Of a stretch of 36,783 bases of DNA, positions 7,932-15,376 are shown in pieces. How positions within the stretch are numbered: the stretch's first letter is position 1; each line of letters begins with the position of its first letter. A model generated the notes under the pieces. The model had not been told where the DNA came from. It worked only from the letters and a program-made list of their open reading frames with translations, and did no database searches. The translations under genes and the position numbers were made by a program. Source of the stretch: Acidimicrobiia bacterium (GTDB lineage Bacteria > Actinomycetota > Acidimicrobiia > IMCC26256 > JAMXLJ01); assembly GCA_024281095.1 (NCBI GenBank), contig JAMXLJ010000167.1, positions 1 through 36,783 on the forward strand, written 5' to 3'.

Positions 7932-8396
7932 TCAGGTGACCGCGCGCAGCGGATGATCGCTCGTCGCCCAGTCGGAGCCGCCGCGCCAGTGCTCGCGCTT
8001 CCAGATCGGGACCGTCTCCTTCAGCGTGTCGATGCAGAAGCGGGCCGCCTCGAACGCGTCGGCCCGGTGCGGTGTCGAGACGACCACCGCGACGGACACG
8101 TCCGAGAGGTCGAGATCGCCGGTACGGTGCAGCAGCGCCAGCCGTTGCACGACGGGCCACCGCCGTCGAGCCTCCGCGGCGACGTCGCGCAACGCGCGCG
8201 CCGCCTGCTCTTCGTAGGCCTCGTAGCTCAAGCCGACCACGCCGTCGCGTCCCTCGGAGTGGTCACGCACGACGCCGAGGAAGCACACGATCCCGCCGCT
8301 GCCGGGCGTCGTGACCCAACGAAGTGCTTCGTCGACCGGGAGCGGTGCGGTACCGAGGGCGACCCAGTCGTGGCTGCTCGCCGGGGGTGTCAGCAC
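7932..8396 (-). CDS. moaE: MoaE, large subunit of molybdopterin synthase
   Basis: 154 residues from GTG 8396. MoaE binds the thiocarboxylated MoaD subunit and inserts two sulfurs into precursor Z to form molybdopterin. Visible family motifs are GGIVCFLGVVRDHSEGR, LSYEAYEEQA, HRTGDLDLSDVSVAVVVS, HRADAFEAARFCID and the Lys-containing active-site stretch LKETVPIWKREHW. An in-frame start at 8492 would add 32 non-conserved residues. GTG 8396 is chosen because TACAAT sits exactly 6 nt before it and the MoaE fold begins just after. No moaA, moaC or moaD is nearby; it leads the transcript that continues into the small membrane protein and mreB. Confidence 0.93.
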   Translation of the reverse strand: MLTPPASSHDWVALGTAPLPVDEALRWVTTPGSGGIVCFLGVVRDHSEGRDGVVGLSYEAYEEQAARALRDVAAEARRRWPVVQRLALLHRTGDLDLSDVSVAVVVSTPHRADAFEAARFCIDTLKETVPIWKREHWRGGSDWATSDHPLRAVT

Positions 8397-8402
8397 GCAG
8401 CC

Positions 8403-8408
8403 ATTGTA
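8403..8408 (-). promoter_or_regulatory. -10 element (TACAAT) for moaE, leaderless spacing
   Basis: TACAAT on the minus strand is followed by 6 nt and then the GTG start at 8396. This near-consensus -10 predicts a leaderless mRNA. The -35 region is weak. Confidence 0.55.
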
Positions 8409-8487
8409 GGGACCGACCAGCTCGACACGCCCGCTCGGCCCGCCGCGATGGCAGGGCGCGCGCGGCCGATTCCGCCGTAGTGGTCGG

Positions 8488-8493
8488 TACACT
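8488..8493 (+). promoter_or_regulatory. -10 element (TACACT) for the HtrA-like gene
   Basis: TACACT is followed by 8 nt and the ATG at 8502. It lies in the 105-bp divergent gap with the moaE promoter. Confidence 0.5.
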
Positions 8494-8501
8494 CGCCCGT
8501 C

Positions 8502-9695
8502 ATGTCGGCCGGAAGCCCCGAAAACGAGGGCGAGGGCAGGCCGAGCGGGTCACCCCCGGATCCGATGGACCGGCCGTGGATTCACCCCGCCGAGCTGGGT
8601 GCCCGCATGCGCAGCGCACGTTCGCTTCCGGCCCGCGCCGGTCGTGAATGGCTCGTGGGGCTCGTCGCCGGCGCGGTCGGCGCGATGGTCACCGTGGGCA
8701 CTCTTGCCGCGTTCGGCGGGTTGGATCGCACGACCCGCATCACCCAGACCGCGAAGGAACGCCGCGCCGACAACGCCGAGCTCGTCGCGCGAGTCGTCGC
8801 GCAGGCGGGGCCGAGCGTGCTCGGAGTCACGGTCGCGGGCGCGACGGGCACGGGCTCGAGACGCGCATCGGCCGTCTGCATCGAGAAAGGTCTCGCACTG
8901 ACGAGCGCGGACGTTCTCGACGGCGGCGGCTCCGTGCAAATCTCCACGGTCGACGGCCGTGCTACGGACGCCAGCATCGTCGGCATGGACCCGGTGACGG
9001 ATCTGGCGTTGCTGCGCTTCGCCGATCTGACGGTTCCGGCGATCCAGATGGGCTCGGCCGACTCCCTCCAGGTCGGCCGGCAGGTGATCTCGGTCGGCGT
9101 CGGCCGGGTCGACCAGCACTGGGTGAGCACCGGGGTGATCTCCTCGCTCGACGGGCTCGTGGAGGCCCGCCCGGGGCGGACGCTCGCCCAAATGGTGCAG
9201 ACCGACAACACCGTCTCGTCGGAGGCCGGGGGCGGTGCCCTCGTCGACCAGTCCGGGGTGCTCATCGGCGTGCTCAGCGCCGTTCATGCCCAGTCGGGCG
9301 GTCTGGCCACGCCGGTGAACGTCGTGGCCGAGGTCGCCGAACAACTGCGGGGAACGGGCAAGGCGCAGCACGGGTGGCTCGGCGTCGCCGGGTCCGACCA
9401 CGAGGGCAGCCCGGGCGGCGTGGACGTGACCGCCGTCGTGCCACTGAGTCCGGCCGCCGCGGCCGGCCTCGCGCCCGGAAACGTCATCACGCGTGTCAAC
9501 GGTCACGCGGTCGACGGCATGGGGCAGCTCATGGCCGAAGTGCGCCGCCGGCGGCCGGGCGACACCGTGGACCTCACCATCGTGCAGGCCGGCACGTCGA
9601 GATCGGTCGTGGTGGCGCTCGCGGACTGGACCGACACGCCGTCCACCGCGGTCGCGCCCCCCACAACTGTGGGGAAGCTGACGACGTCGGGATGA
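8502..9695 (+). CDS. HtrA-like trypsin-fold/PDZ membrane protein lacking the catalytic His and Ser (pseudoprotease)
   Basis: 397 residues: a cytoplasmic N-terminus with DRPWIHPAELG, one transmembrane helix (~49-72), a trypsin-like domain (~90-275) and a PDZ domain (~290-375). Aligned with the active HtrA encoded near 30 kb, the His motif TNNHV is TSADV (Asp137 in the His position) and GNSGGPL is EAGGGAL (Gly243 in the Ser position). Only the Asp of DPVTDLALL (D167) remains. It therefore cannot act as a serine protease by the usual mechanism and probably binds peptides or regulates another protease; that role is inference. The frame is intact and the fold is conserved, so it is not a decaying gene. 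It has its own promoter, divergent from moaE, and lies upstream of the Ahb-like gene on the same strand. Confidence 0.85.
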   Translation: MSAGSPENEGEGRPSGSPPDPMDRPWIHPAELGARMRSARSLPARAGREWLVGLVAGAVGAMVTVGTLAAFGGLDRTTRITQTAKERRADNAELVARVVAQAGPSVLGVTVAGATGTGSRRASAVCIEKGLALTSADVLDGGGSVQISTVDGRATDASIVGMDPVTDLALLRFADLTVPAIQMGSADSLQVGRQVISVGVGRVDQHWVSTGVISSLDGLVEARPGRTLAQMVQTDNTVSSEAGGGALVDQSGVLIGVLSAVHAQSGGLATPVNVVAEVAEQLRGTGKAQHGWLGVAGSDHEGSPGGVDVTAVVPLSPAAAAGLAPGNVITRVNGHAVDGMGQLMAEVRRRRPGDTVDLTIVQAGTSRSVVVALADWTDTPSTAVAPPTTVGKLTTSG

Positions 9696-9774
9696 CCCCG
9701 CTCCACACGAGGCCGCCCGACGGGCCTGGGCGCCTTCAGGTCCGTCACGGGCCCTATGCGACAATGGAGCTGTC

Positions 9775-10866
9775 ATGAGCCAACGCACGGAACCCGGCGA
9801 ACGCACCGAGCGGGTCGAGGAACTTCACGATCTCGACCGTGAGTTGCTCAACGCGGTTCAGTGGAACTTCCCGCTCACCGAGCGACCCTACGCGGCGCTC
9901 GCCGAGCGCCTCGGCGTGACGGAGGGTGCGATCCGCGACCGCGTCGCGCACCTCAAGGACGTCGCCGTGCTGCGGCAGCTGTCGGCGATCTTCGACACGC
10001 GCGCACTCGGCTACAACTCTGCGCTGGTCGCGGCGAAGATCGACCCCGATCGCGTCGACGAGGCCGCGGCGGTCGTCAGCGCGCATCCGGGTGTGAGCCA
10101 CAACTACAAGCGCAACCACGCGTACAACCTGTGGTACACGATCGCGGTTCCCCCGGGCGCCTCACTCGACGCGCACGTCGACACGTTGCACGACGAATCG
10201 GGCGCGTTGGTGACGCGGAAGCTGCCGACACTGAAGCTCTACAAGATCGGCGTCAAGCTCGACATGACAGGAAACACCGCGGCCGACGCGCGCAGTGAGG
10301 TGCTCGAGCACGAGAAGCCGGAGCGGCGCCCCGACATGCCGGCGCCTGATCTGAGCGATCTCGAGGTCGCCGCGATCCGCGTCGTGCAGGAAGACCTACC
10401 GCTCGTCGAGCGACCGTTCGCCGTCCAGGGCGAACAGATCGGGTGCAGCGAGCGCGACGTGCTCGACATGTTGCAGTCGTTCAAGGACCGCAAGCTGATG
10501 CGACGCTTCGCGGCCGTGATGAACCACCGGAACGCGGGCTTCAAGGCGAACGCCATGGGAGTGTGGGCCGTTCCCGACGATCGGCTCGAGGAGCTCGGTC
10601 CCGCGATGGCCGGCTTCGCAGCAGTCAGCCACTGCTACCGGCGGCCTACGTACGACGACTGGCCCTACTCCGTGTTCACGATGGTCCACGGGCGCAGCGC
10701 CCGCGATTGCGAAGCGACGATCGAGGCGATTCGCGCCGAGACCGGTGTGGACGAGTACGCGCTGCTCTGGTCGATCAAGGAGTACAAGAAGGTGCGCGTG
10801 CGCTACTTCACGCCCGATTGGGGCGAGTGGTCGGCGACGCACCTTCCCGCGGTCAACCCGTCGTAG
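9775..10866 (+). CDS. Fused AhbA-AhbB/NirDL-type siroheme decarboxylase-like protein (Lrp/AsnC fold)
   Basis: 363 residues containing two tandem Lrp/AsnC-type units. Unit 1 (~15-165) has a winged-helix part (FPLTERPYAALAERLGVTEG) and the motif HNYKRNHAYNLWYTIAVP. Unit 2 (~185-350) has LPLVERPFAVQGEQIGCSER and SHCYRRPTYDDWPYSVFTMV. These ERP(F/Y)A and H-Y-[KR]-R...N/DWPY motifs define the siroheme decarboxylases AhbA/AhbB and the heme-d1 proteins NirD/L/G/H, which decarboxylate siroheme to didecarboxysiroheme. The two subunits are usually separate, although NirDL fusions are known. ATG 9775 has GGAG 6 nt upstream. No ahbC/ahbD, nirS or other heme genes are in the window, so the enzyme role is a family expectation. 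A redox- or heme-responsive regulator is the alternative. It is convergent with the SDR gene (6 bp). Confidence 0.85.
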   Translation: MSQRTEPGERTERVEELHDLDRELLNAVQWNFPLTERPYAALAERLGVTEGAIRDRVAHLKDVAVLRQLSAIFDTRALGYNSALVAAKIDPDRVDEAAAVVSAHPGVSHNYKRNHAYNLWYTIAVPPGASLDAHVDTLHDESGALVTRKLPTLKLYKIGVKLDMTGNTAADARSEVLEHEKPERRPDMPAPDLSDLEVAAIRVVQEDLPLVERPFAVQGEQIGCSERDVLDMLQSFKDRKLMRRFAAVMNHRNAGFKANAMGVWAVPDDRLEELGPAMAGFAAVSHCYRRPTYDDWPYSVFTMVHGRSARDCEATIEAIRAETGVDEYALLWSIKEYKKVRVRYFTPDWGEWSATHLPAVNPS

Positions 10867-10872
10867 CGCCCG

Positions 10873-11907
10873 TCAGCCGGCGCGCGAGCGACGGCGCCGG
10901 ACGCCCCAGGCCGTCACGCCGACCGCGAGGGCACCGGCGATCGCTCCCACAGCTGCAAACACGCTGCGATCCGATCGCAGCGAGTCGGAGGTCTCGAGGA
11001 TCGTGTCCTCGTTGGTGTGCGACGGGGCCCAGCCCGCGGCCCGGAGCCGGTCGTTGGCAACGACCCAGGAATGCACGACGTACGGCACGATGGACGGTGG
11101 CACGTCGCCGATGCCGAGCGACCATGCCCGCCGCAACAACGCCGTGACGAGCCGGGTCGGCAGGGCGGGAAAGAAGCGCCGGGGCATGAGCTCGAGCGCC
11201 CCCTCGGGTGACAGCCACGAGTCGGAGGCGACGTTGTACGCGCCCGGAAGCGGCGTGCGGACAGCGAGCGCGACCGCCGAGGCCGCGTCGTCGACGTGCG
11301 TGACCTGCACCGGCGGCGCGGCGCCGCGGATGCGAAGTGCGGGCCGGCCCGCGACGAGACGTGCGGGGAGTTGCCGCCGGTCGAGCGCGGCGCTCATCAC
11401 GGGAGCGAGCCGCAGCACGGTGACCACTGCGCCCGGATGCTCGTCACGCCATTCACCCAGCATGCGCTCGACTTCGGCCGCGTGCACGGCCGGGAGGAAC
11501 TCCGGGTTGGGGCGCAGCGGCGCGTCCTCGGTGAGCGGCACGGGATTGTTGGGCCAGGCGCCGTAGACCGCCGCGGTCGACACGCGCACGATTCGCTGGA
11601 CGCCCGCCGCGGCGGCGGCTTCGAGCAGCCGGCGCGTCGCGTCGACGTTGACCCGTGTCATCAGCGCTTCGTCCGCGATCGAGTCGGGCCACGAAGCGAG
11701 GTGCACCACGACGTCGACGCCGTCGAGCAGCGGCTTCAACTCCGTGCTCGCGAGGTCGACGCGGTGGAACTCGAACCGGCGGCAGCGCCGCGCCGGCTCG
11801 CGAACGTCGAGGCCGACGATCCGCTCGATATCGGGGTCGGGGTCGAGCAACGGCAGCACGTGCTGACCGATGAGACCGGAGACACCCGTGATGGCGACGC
11901 AGACCAT
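10873..11907 (-). CDS. NAD-dependent epimerase/dehydratase (extended SDR) with C-terminal transmembrane helix
   Basis: 344 residues from ATG 11907, where the Rossmann fold begins at once (VAITGVSGLIGQH, the TGxxGxxG dinucleotide motif). DVVVHLAS and the STAAVYGAWPN region follow; the usual YxxxK is not obvious, and H-A-A-E-V-E appears near the expected place, so catalysis is uncertain. A hydrophobic helix near residues 318-337 (VFAAVGAIAGALAVGVTAWG) followed by Arg residues would anchor it to the membrane. An open frame to 12294 only reads through the divergent gene and is rejected. Candidate roles are sugar-nucleotide or lipid modification; the substrate is unknown. Confidence 0.83.
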   Translation of the reverse strand: MVCVAITGVSGLIGQHVLPLLDPDPDIERIVGLDVREPARRCRRFEFHRVDLASTELKPLLDGVDVVVHLASWPDSIADEALMTRVNVDATRRLLEAAAAAGVQRIVRVSTAAVYGAWPNNPVPLTEDAPLRPNPEFLPAVHAAEVERMLGEWRDEHPGAVVTVLRLAPVMSAALDRRQLPARLVAGRPALRIRGAAPPVQVTHVDDAASAVALAVRTPLPGAYNVASDSWLSPEGALELMPRRFFPALPTRLVTALLRRAWSLGIGDVPPSIVPYVVHSWVVANDRLRAAGWAPSHTNEDTILETSDSLRSDRSVFAAVGAIAGALAVGVTAWGVRRRRSRAG

Positions 11908-11913
11908 GGTCCA

Positions 11914-11919
11914 TAGACT
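11914..11919 (+). promoter_or_regulatory. -10 element (TAGACT) for the DUF2342 gene, leaderless spacing
   Basis: TAGACT is followed by exactly 6 nt and the GTG at 11926. It lies in the 18-bp gap between divergent starts, so the SDR gene's promoter must overlap this gene's 5' end. Confidence 0.55.
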
Positions 11920-11925
11920 GACCGC

Positions 11926-13239
11926 GTGGGCGACGTACCTCAACCCGGCGGCGGCGAGCCCGACGACGAACGCGCCGGGTTTCCCTTCGGTGCCGGAGGA
12001 TTGGGTGCCGGGCCGTTCGGCCCCGGTGGGTTCGATCTGTCGCGCATCGACATGGCGCAGATGATGCGCATGCTCCAGTCGGCGGGCCCCGTCAACTGGG
12101 AGGTCGCGTCGCAGGTCGCGACATGGGTCGCGACGAACGGCGAACCGGAGCCCGAAGTCCCCGAGAGCACGCGTGAGCAGATGGAAGAGCTCGCGAGCGC
12201 GGCGCGGGCCCACGTGGTCGCCGAAACCGGGCTCACCACCGCGTTCCAAGCCCCCGTGCAGACGGTGAACCGCGCCGGCTGGGCCACCCTCCATGCCGGG
12301 GCGCTGCGCCGTGTGCTCGAGTCACTCGCGCGAAACCTCGAGGATGCGATGGCCGCCGCGCAGGCCGCGGAGGACCCCTACGATGCCGCCGAGGCGGGAG
12401 CACCGGAACCGGGGCAGCCGGATCTCGGTGCGCTGCTCGGGCTCCCCCCGGGCACGGACCCGTTCGGACGTCTGCTCACCACGCTTGCCCCGGTGCTGCT
12501 CGGCGTGCAGTCCGGATCGATGATCGGGTATCTGGCGCAGCACGCGCTCGGCCGCTACGACCTGCCACTCCCGGCCGGCGACGCGCCGAGCCTCGCGTTC
12601 GTCGCCCCGAACCTCGACGCGTTCGAGCAGGAATGGTCGCTGCCACGCACGGACCTCCGGTTCTACGTCGCGCTGCACGAGGTACTGCACGCCGCGCAGC
12701 GTCTCGTGCCGTGGGTACAGGAGCGGCTCGTGAGCCTCGCCATCGAGTACGTCGGCGCGTACGAGCTCGACCCCACCGCGTTCGAGAGCCGCTTCGGCGA
12801 CATCGATCCCACGAACCCGGAATCGCTTGCGTCGATCGCGTCACAACCCGAAGCGCTGCTCGGCGCAATGCAGTCCGACCGTCAGCGCGACGTGCTCCGA
12901 CGGTTGCAGACGTTCACGTCGGTGCTCGAAGGCTACGCAGACGTCGTGCTCGACCGCATCGGCGAACGCTTCATCTCGTCGTACGGTCAGATCCACGAAG
13001 CGATGAAACGTCACCGCCTCGTGCGCGGCGAGGCCGACCGGTTCATCGAGGGCCTGCTCGGTCTCCGCCTCGAGCGCGAGCACTACGAGCGCGGCGAGGC
13101 GTTCTGCCGTGGCGTGATCGAGCGTGCCGGTGCCGAGGGCCTCAACCGGCTCTGGGAGCGCGAGGCGATGGTGCCCACACCGGCCGAGCTCGAGGCGCCC
13201 GGTCTGTGGCTCGCCCGAATCGAGCTCCCCGACAGTTGA
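11926..13239 (+). CDS. DUF2342 zinc-dependent metalloprotease-like protein
   Basis: 437 residues. A Gly/Pro-rich N-terminus (~1-45) is followed by a helical domain and the zinc motif H251EVLH255 (ALHEVLHAAQRL). Further on, EGYADVVLD offers an acidic third-ligand region. LLGVQSGSMIGYLAQHALGRYDLPLP is a strongly conserved stretch of the family. These match the actinobacterial DUF2342/'coenzyme F420 biosynthesis-associated' putative hydrolases, whose substrate is unknown. GTG 11926 with the TAGACT-N6 promoter fixes the start. The only F420-linked candidate in the window is the LLM-class oxidoreductase about 21 kb away, so no pathway can be read from context. Confidence 0.9.
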   Translation: MGDVPQPGGGEPDDERAGFPFGAGGLGAGPFGPGGFDLSRIDMAQMMRMLQSAGPVNWEVASQVATWVATNGEPEPEVPESTREQMEELASAARAHVVAETGLTTAFQAPVQTVNRAGWATLHAGALRRVLESLARNLEDAMAAAQAAEDPYDAAEAGAPEPGQPDLGALLGLPPGTDPFGRLLTTLAPVLLGVQSGSMIGYLAQHALGRYDLPLPAGDAPSLAFVAPNLDAFEQEWSLPRTDLRFYVALHEVLHAAQRLVPWVQERLVSLAIEYVGAYELDPTAFESRFGDIDPTNPESLASIASQPEALLGAMQSDRQRDVLRRLQTFTSVLEGYADVVLDRIGERFISSYGQIHEAMKRHRLVRGEADRFIEGLLGLRLEREHYERGEAFCRGVIERAGAEGLNRLWEREAMVPTPAELEAPGLWLARIELPDS

Positions 13240-13282
13240 GCGGTCACGTTTGTCGCACTCGTACACCGACGGTCGAACCTCC

Positions 13283-13310
13283 GGTGATCGTCGACCGGTG
13301 ATCGTCGACC
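13283..13310. repeat. Two tandem copies of GGTGATCGTCGACC before the HBDH gene
   Basis: Positions 13283-13296 and 13297-13310 are identical and adjacent, 39 bp before the ATG at 13349. They could be an operator for a TetR- or MarR-type regulator of fatty-acid genes, or a chance duplication. The remainder of the 109-bp gap shows a weak AAAGGA ribosome binding site. Confidence 0.5.
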
Positions 13311-13348
13311 CGTCGGACCCCGACACGGAACGAAAGGATGGTCGCGGC

Positions 13349-14092
13349 ATGACGGACACCACACGGGTCGGCGTGCTCGGTGCGGGTGTGATGGGCGCCG
13401 GCATCGCGCAGGTGGCTGCCACCGCGGGGTACGAGACCGTCTGTTACGACGTCGATGCCGGCGCGCTGAACCGGGCGCGTGAGATCACGACAACCGGACG
13501 CTACGGGTTCGAGCGCGGGGTCGAGCGCGGCAAGCTCACCCGGGAAGAGGCGGAACGAGCGAGTGAACGTCTCTCGTTCACGAGCAACTTCGACGAGGCC
13601 GCGGCCACCGATCTCGTCATCGAGGCGATCCCCGAACGACTGGACCTGAAGGTCCGCGTCTTCCGCGACCTCGATCGTGCAGCAGCTCCGGAAACGATCC
13701 TGGCGTCGAACACGTCCGGGTTCCCGATCACCGCGCTGGCCGCCGCGACCGACCGGCCCGATCGCGTCGTCGGGTGGCACTGGGCGTCACCGGCGCCGGT
13801 CATGCGCCTCGCGGAGATCGTCCGCACGCGCGACACGAGCGACGCGACGGTGGACGCGATCACGCGAGTCGCGACCGCGTGTGGCAAGAACCCGGTGGTC
13901 GTGCGCGACGCGCCCAACGCCTGGGGCTTCGTCGCGAACCGGGTGTACTTCGCGATGATCGCGGAGGCTCAGCGCGTCGTCGCCGCCGGCATCGCCACAG
14001 AGGAACAGGTCGACCGGCTCATGATGGATTGTTTCAACTGGCCCGCCGGACCATTCGGAATGGTGAAGGGCGCCGGCTCCGGCTGGTCGTAG
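13349..14092 (+). CDS. 3-hydroxyacyl-CoA dehydrogenase family protein with short C-terminal domain
   Basis: 247 residues. The N-terminal NAD-binding domain begins with VGVLGAGVMGAGIAQVAA (GxGxxGxGIA), with VIEAIPERLDLK, LASNTSGFPITALA and the catalytic-His region RVVGWHWASPAP. The C-terminal substrate/dimer domain starts at GFVANRVYFAMIAEA but stops after WPAGPFGMVKGAGSGWS. Typical 3-hydroxybutyryl-CoA dehydrogenases run ~280-290 residues with another ~40 residues after this GP motif. Either this is a naturally short subgroup or the tail is lost. An upstream open frame to 13124 reads through the previous gene and is rejected. Expected role: NAD-dependent oxidation of 3-hydroxyacyl-CoA in beta-oxidation or an allied pathway. 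Convergent with eis (16 bp). Confidence 0.85.
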   Translation: MTDTTRVGVLGAGVMGAGIAQVAATAGYETVCYDVDAGALNRAREITTTGRYGFERGVERGKLTREEAERASERLSFTSNFDEAAATDLVIEAIPERLDLKVRVFRDLDRAAAPETILASNTSGFPITALAAATDRPDRVVGWHWASPAPVMRLAEIVRTRDTSDATVDAITRVATACGKNPVVVRDAPNAWGFVANRVYFAMIAEAQRVVAAGIATEEQVDRLMMDCFNWPAGPFGMVKGAGSGWS

Positions 14093-14108
14093 GAAGACCC
14101 GGCGCGGC

Positions 14109-15335
14109 TCAGAACCACGTCTGCGAGTAGGGCAACGGGTCGACCGCGAACATCGCGTCGGCGCGGGCGAGCGCTCCCGTGACGCTCTCTTCGACCAAGC
14201 CCGCACGGGCCAGCTCTCCGGCTCGAACACCGCCGAGGAACATGCTCGCGAGCTCGGTCGTATGACAGGTCAGGTCGGGAGCGGCACTCGTACGCGCGCA
14301 CTGCGCGCCGTCGGGGCCGCCCGTCAGCCGGAACCGTCCACCCGCACCGGGGCGGAACGCGTCGTGCACTTCGAGCACGAGCTCACCCCCGACGGCGTAC
14401 CGCCGCGAGGCCAGTGCGGCGGCGACGTCGACGAACCGGGCCCAGAGATGGTCGTGCAGCCGCACGACCGTTTGGCGGCGCGACTCGCGCAGCATCCAAC
14501 GCAGTGGTTCGTCCACGGGCGAGTTCCACGTCCGGATGGTCTCGACGAGGTCCACGTCGGCGATGTAGCGCCACAACGCACGACGCGCTCCCGCGGAGGT
14601 CGTCGTCAGCTCGCGCACACCCAACCGGTTCCGCGGGATCCCGTTGTCCCAGTTGTGCTCGATGCCGTAGGTGACGTAGCCGTCGAGCTCGCCGGTCGAG
14701 GCCTCGTGCACCACGTGGAACGACGTACCGGAACCCACCTTCGACTCGTCGAAGTTGAAGTACTGACTCGGCCACCACGACTCCGGCCGCGAGATCGCTC
14801 CCGGCTGGGCGCGGCGCGCGCGTTCGAAGATCTCCGGAAGCACCTTGCGCGCGTCGTCGTCGCCGATCAACCGGCACCGTCCGTCGACGTTCACTTCTGA
14901 AAGGAACGCACTGTGGCCGCGGTCGAGCTCGAGCGACGAGTGCAACGTCGCGACGCCGTACCCGAACCTGCGGTAGATGGTGCCTTCCGAGGCCGTCAGC
15001 ACCGCCGTCGATTCACCGCGCGCCTCGGCGTCGTCGAGCTGCTGTTGCATGATCGCGGTGAGGATCCCGCGCCGGCGGTGCGTCGGCAGCACACCGATCG
15101 CGCTGACGGCCGCGGTCGGCACGGTCGCGCCACCGGGCAACGTCAGCTCGAGCGAGTAGATGCGCCCCGTACCGACGACTTCGTCGCCGTCGAACACGGC
15201 CAACGTGCGGTCGAGCTCTCCGGTGGCCCACGCGGGGTGCTCTTCACCAGGCCATCGCTCGCCGAACGCCGTGAACTCGGCCCGGGCGAAGTCGTCGAAC
15301 TCCTCGGGAGCGATCGGACGGAGGAAGTAGCTCAT
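14109..15335 (-). CDS. Eis-family GNAT N-acetyltransferase
   Basis: 408 residues, matching the ~400-residue Eis family. An N-terminal GNAT domain (acetyl-CoA loop [15 protein letters not shown], ~85-105) is followed by a second degenerate GNAT region and a C-terminal SCP2-like region. [11 protein letters not shown] places a Tyr where Eis uses its general acid. The chain ends in ...SQTWF, so a terminal aromatic carboxylate is available as in Mycobacterium Eis. Eis proteins acetylate amines on varied substrates, including aminoglycosides in mycobacteria; the natural substrate here is unknown. ATG 15335 is fixed by the start of the fold and by TACAAA exactly 6 nt before it. The longer open frame reaching 16112 lies over the MFS gene and is rejected. 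Confidence 0.9.
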   Translation of the reverse strand: MSYFLRPIAPEEFDDFARAEFTAFGERWPGEEHPAWATGELDRTLAVFDGDEVVGTGRIYSLELTLPGGATVPTAAVSAIGVLPTHRRRGILTAIMQQQLDDAEARGESTAVLTASEGTIYRRFGYGVATLHSSLELDRGHSAFLSEVNVDGRCRLIGDDDARKVLPEIFERARRAQPGAISRPESWWPSQYFNFDESKVGSGTSFHVVHEASTGELDGYVTYGIEHNWDNGIPRNRLGVRELTTTSAGARRALWRYIADVDLVETIRTWNSPVDEPLRWMLRESRRQTVVRLHDHLWARFVDVAAALASRRYAVGGELVLEVHDAFRPGAGGRFRLTGGPDGAQCARTSAAPDLTCHTTELASMFLGGVRAGELARAGLVEESVTGALARADAMFAVDPLPYSQTWF

Positions 15336-15341
15336 CGTACG

Positions 15342-15347
15342 TTTGTA
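15342..15347 (-). promoter_or_regulatory. -10-like element (TACAAA) for the eis-like gene, leaderless spacing
   Basis: TACAAA on the minus strand is followed by 6 nt and ATG 15335. The sixth base departs from T. It lies in the 41-bp gap after the MFS gene. Confidence 0.4.
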
Positions 15348-15376
15348 CCGCGCCCGACGAGCCCGGCGAGCCGGAA

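Noticed and set aside
8502-9695. Active HtrA protease
   Set aside because: The residues at the His and Ser positions are Asp and Gly when aligned with the active copy near 30 kb.
11908-12294. N-terminal extension of the SDR epimerase
   Set aside because: It overlaps the 5' part of the DUF2342 gene; the Rossmann motif begins right after ATG 11907.
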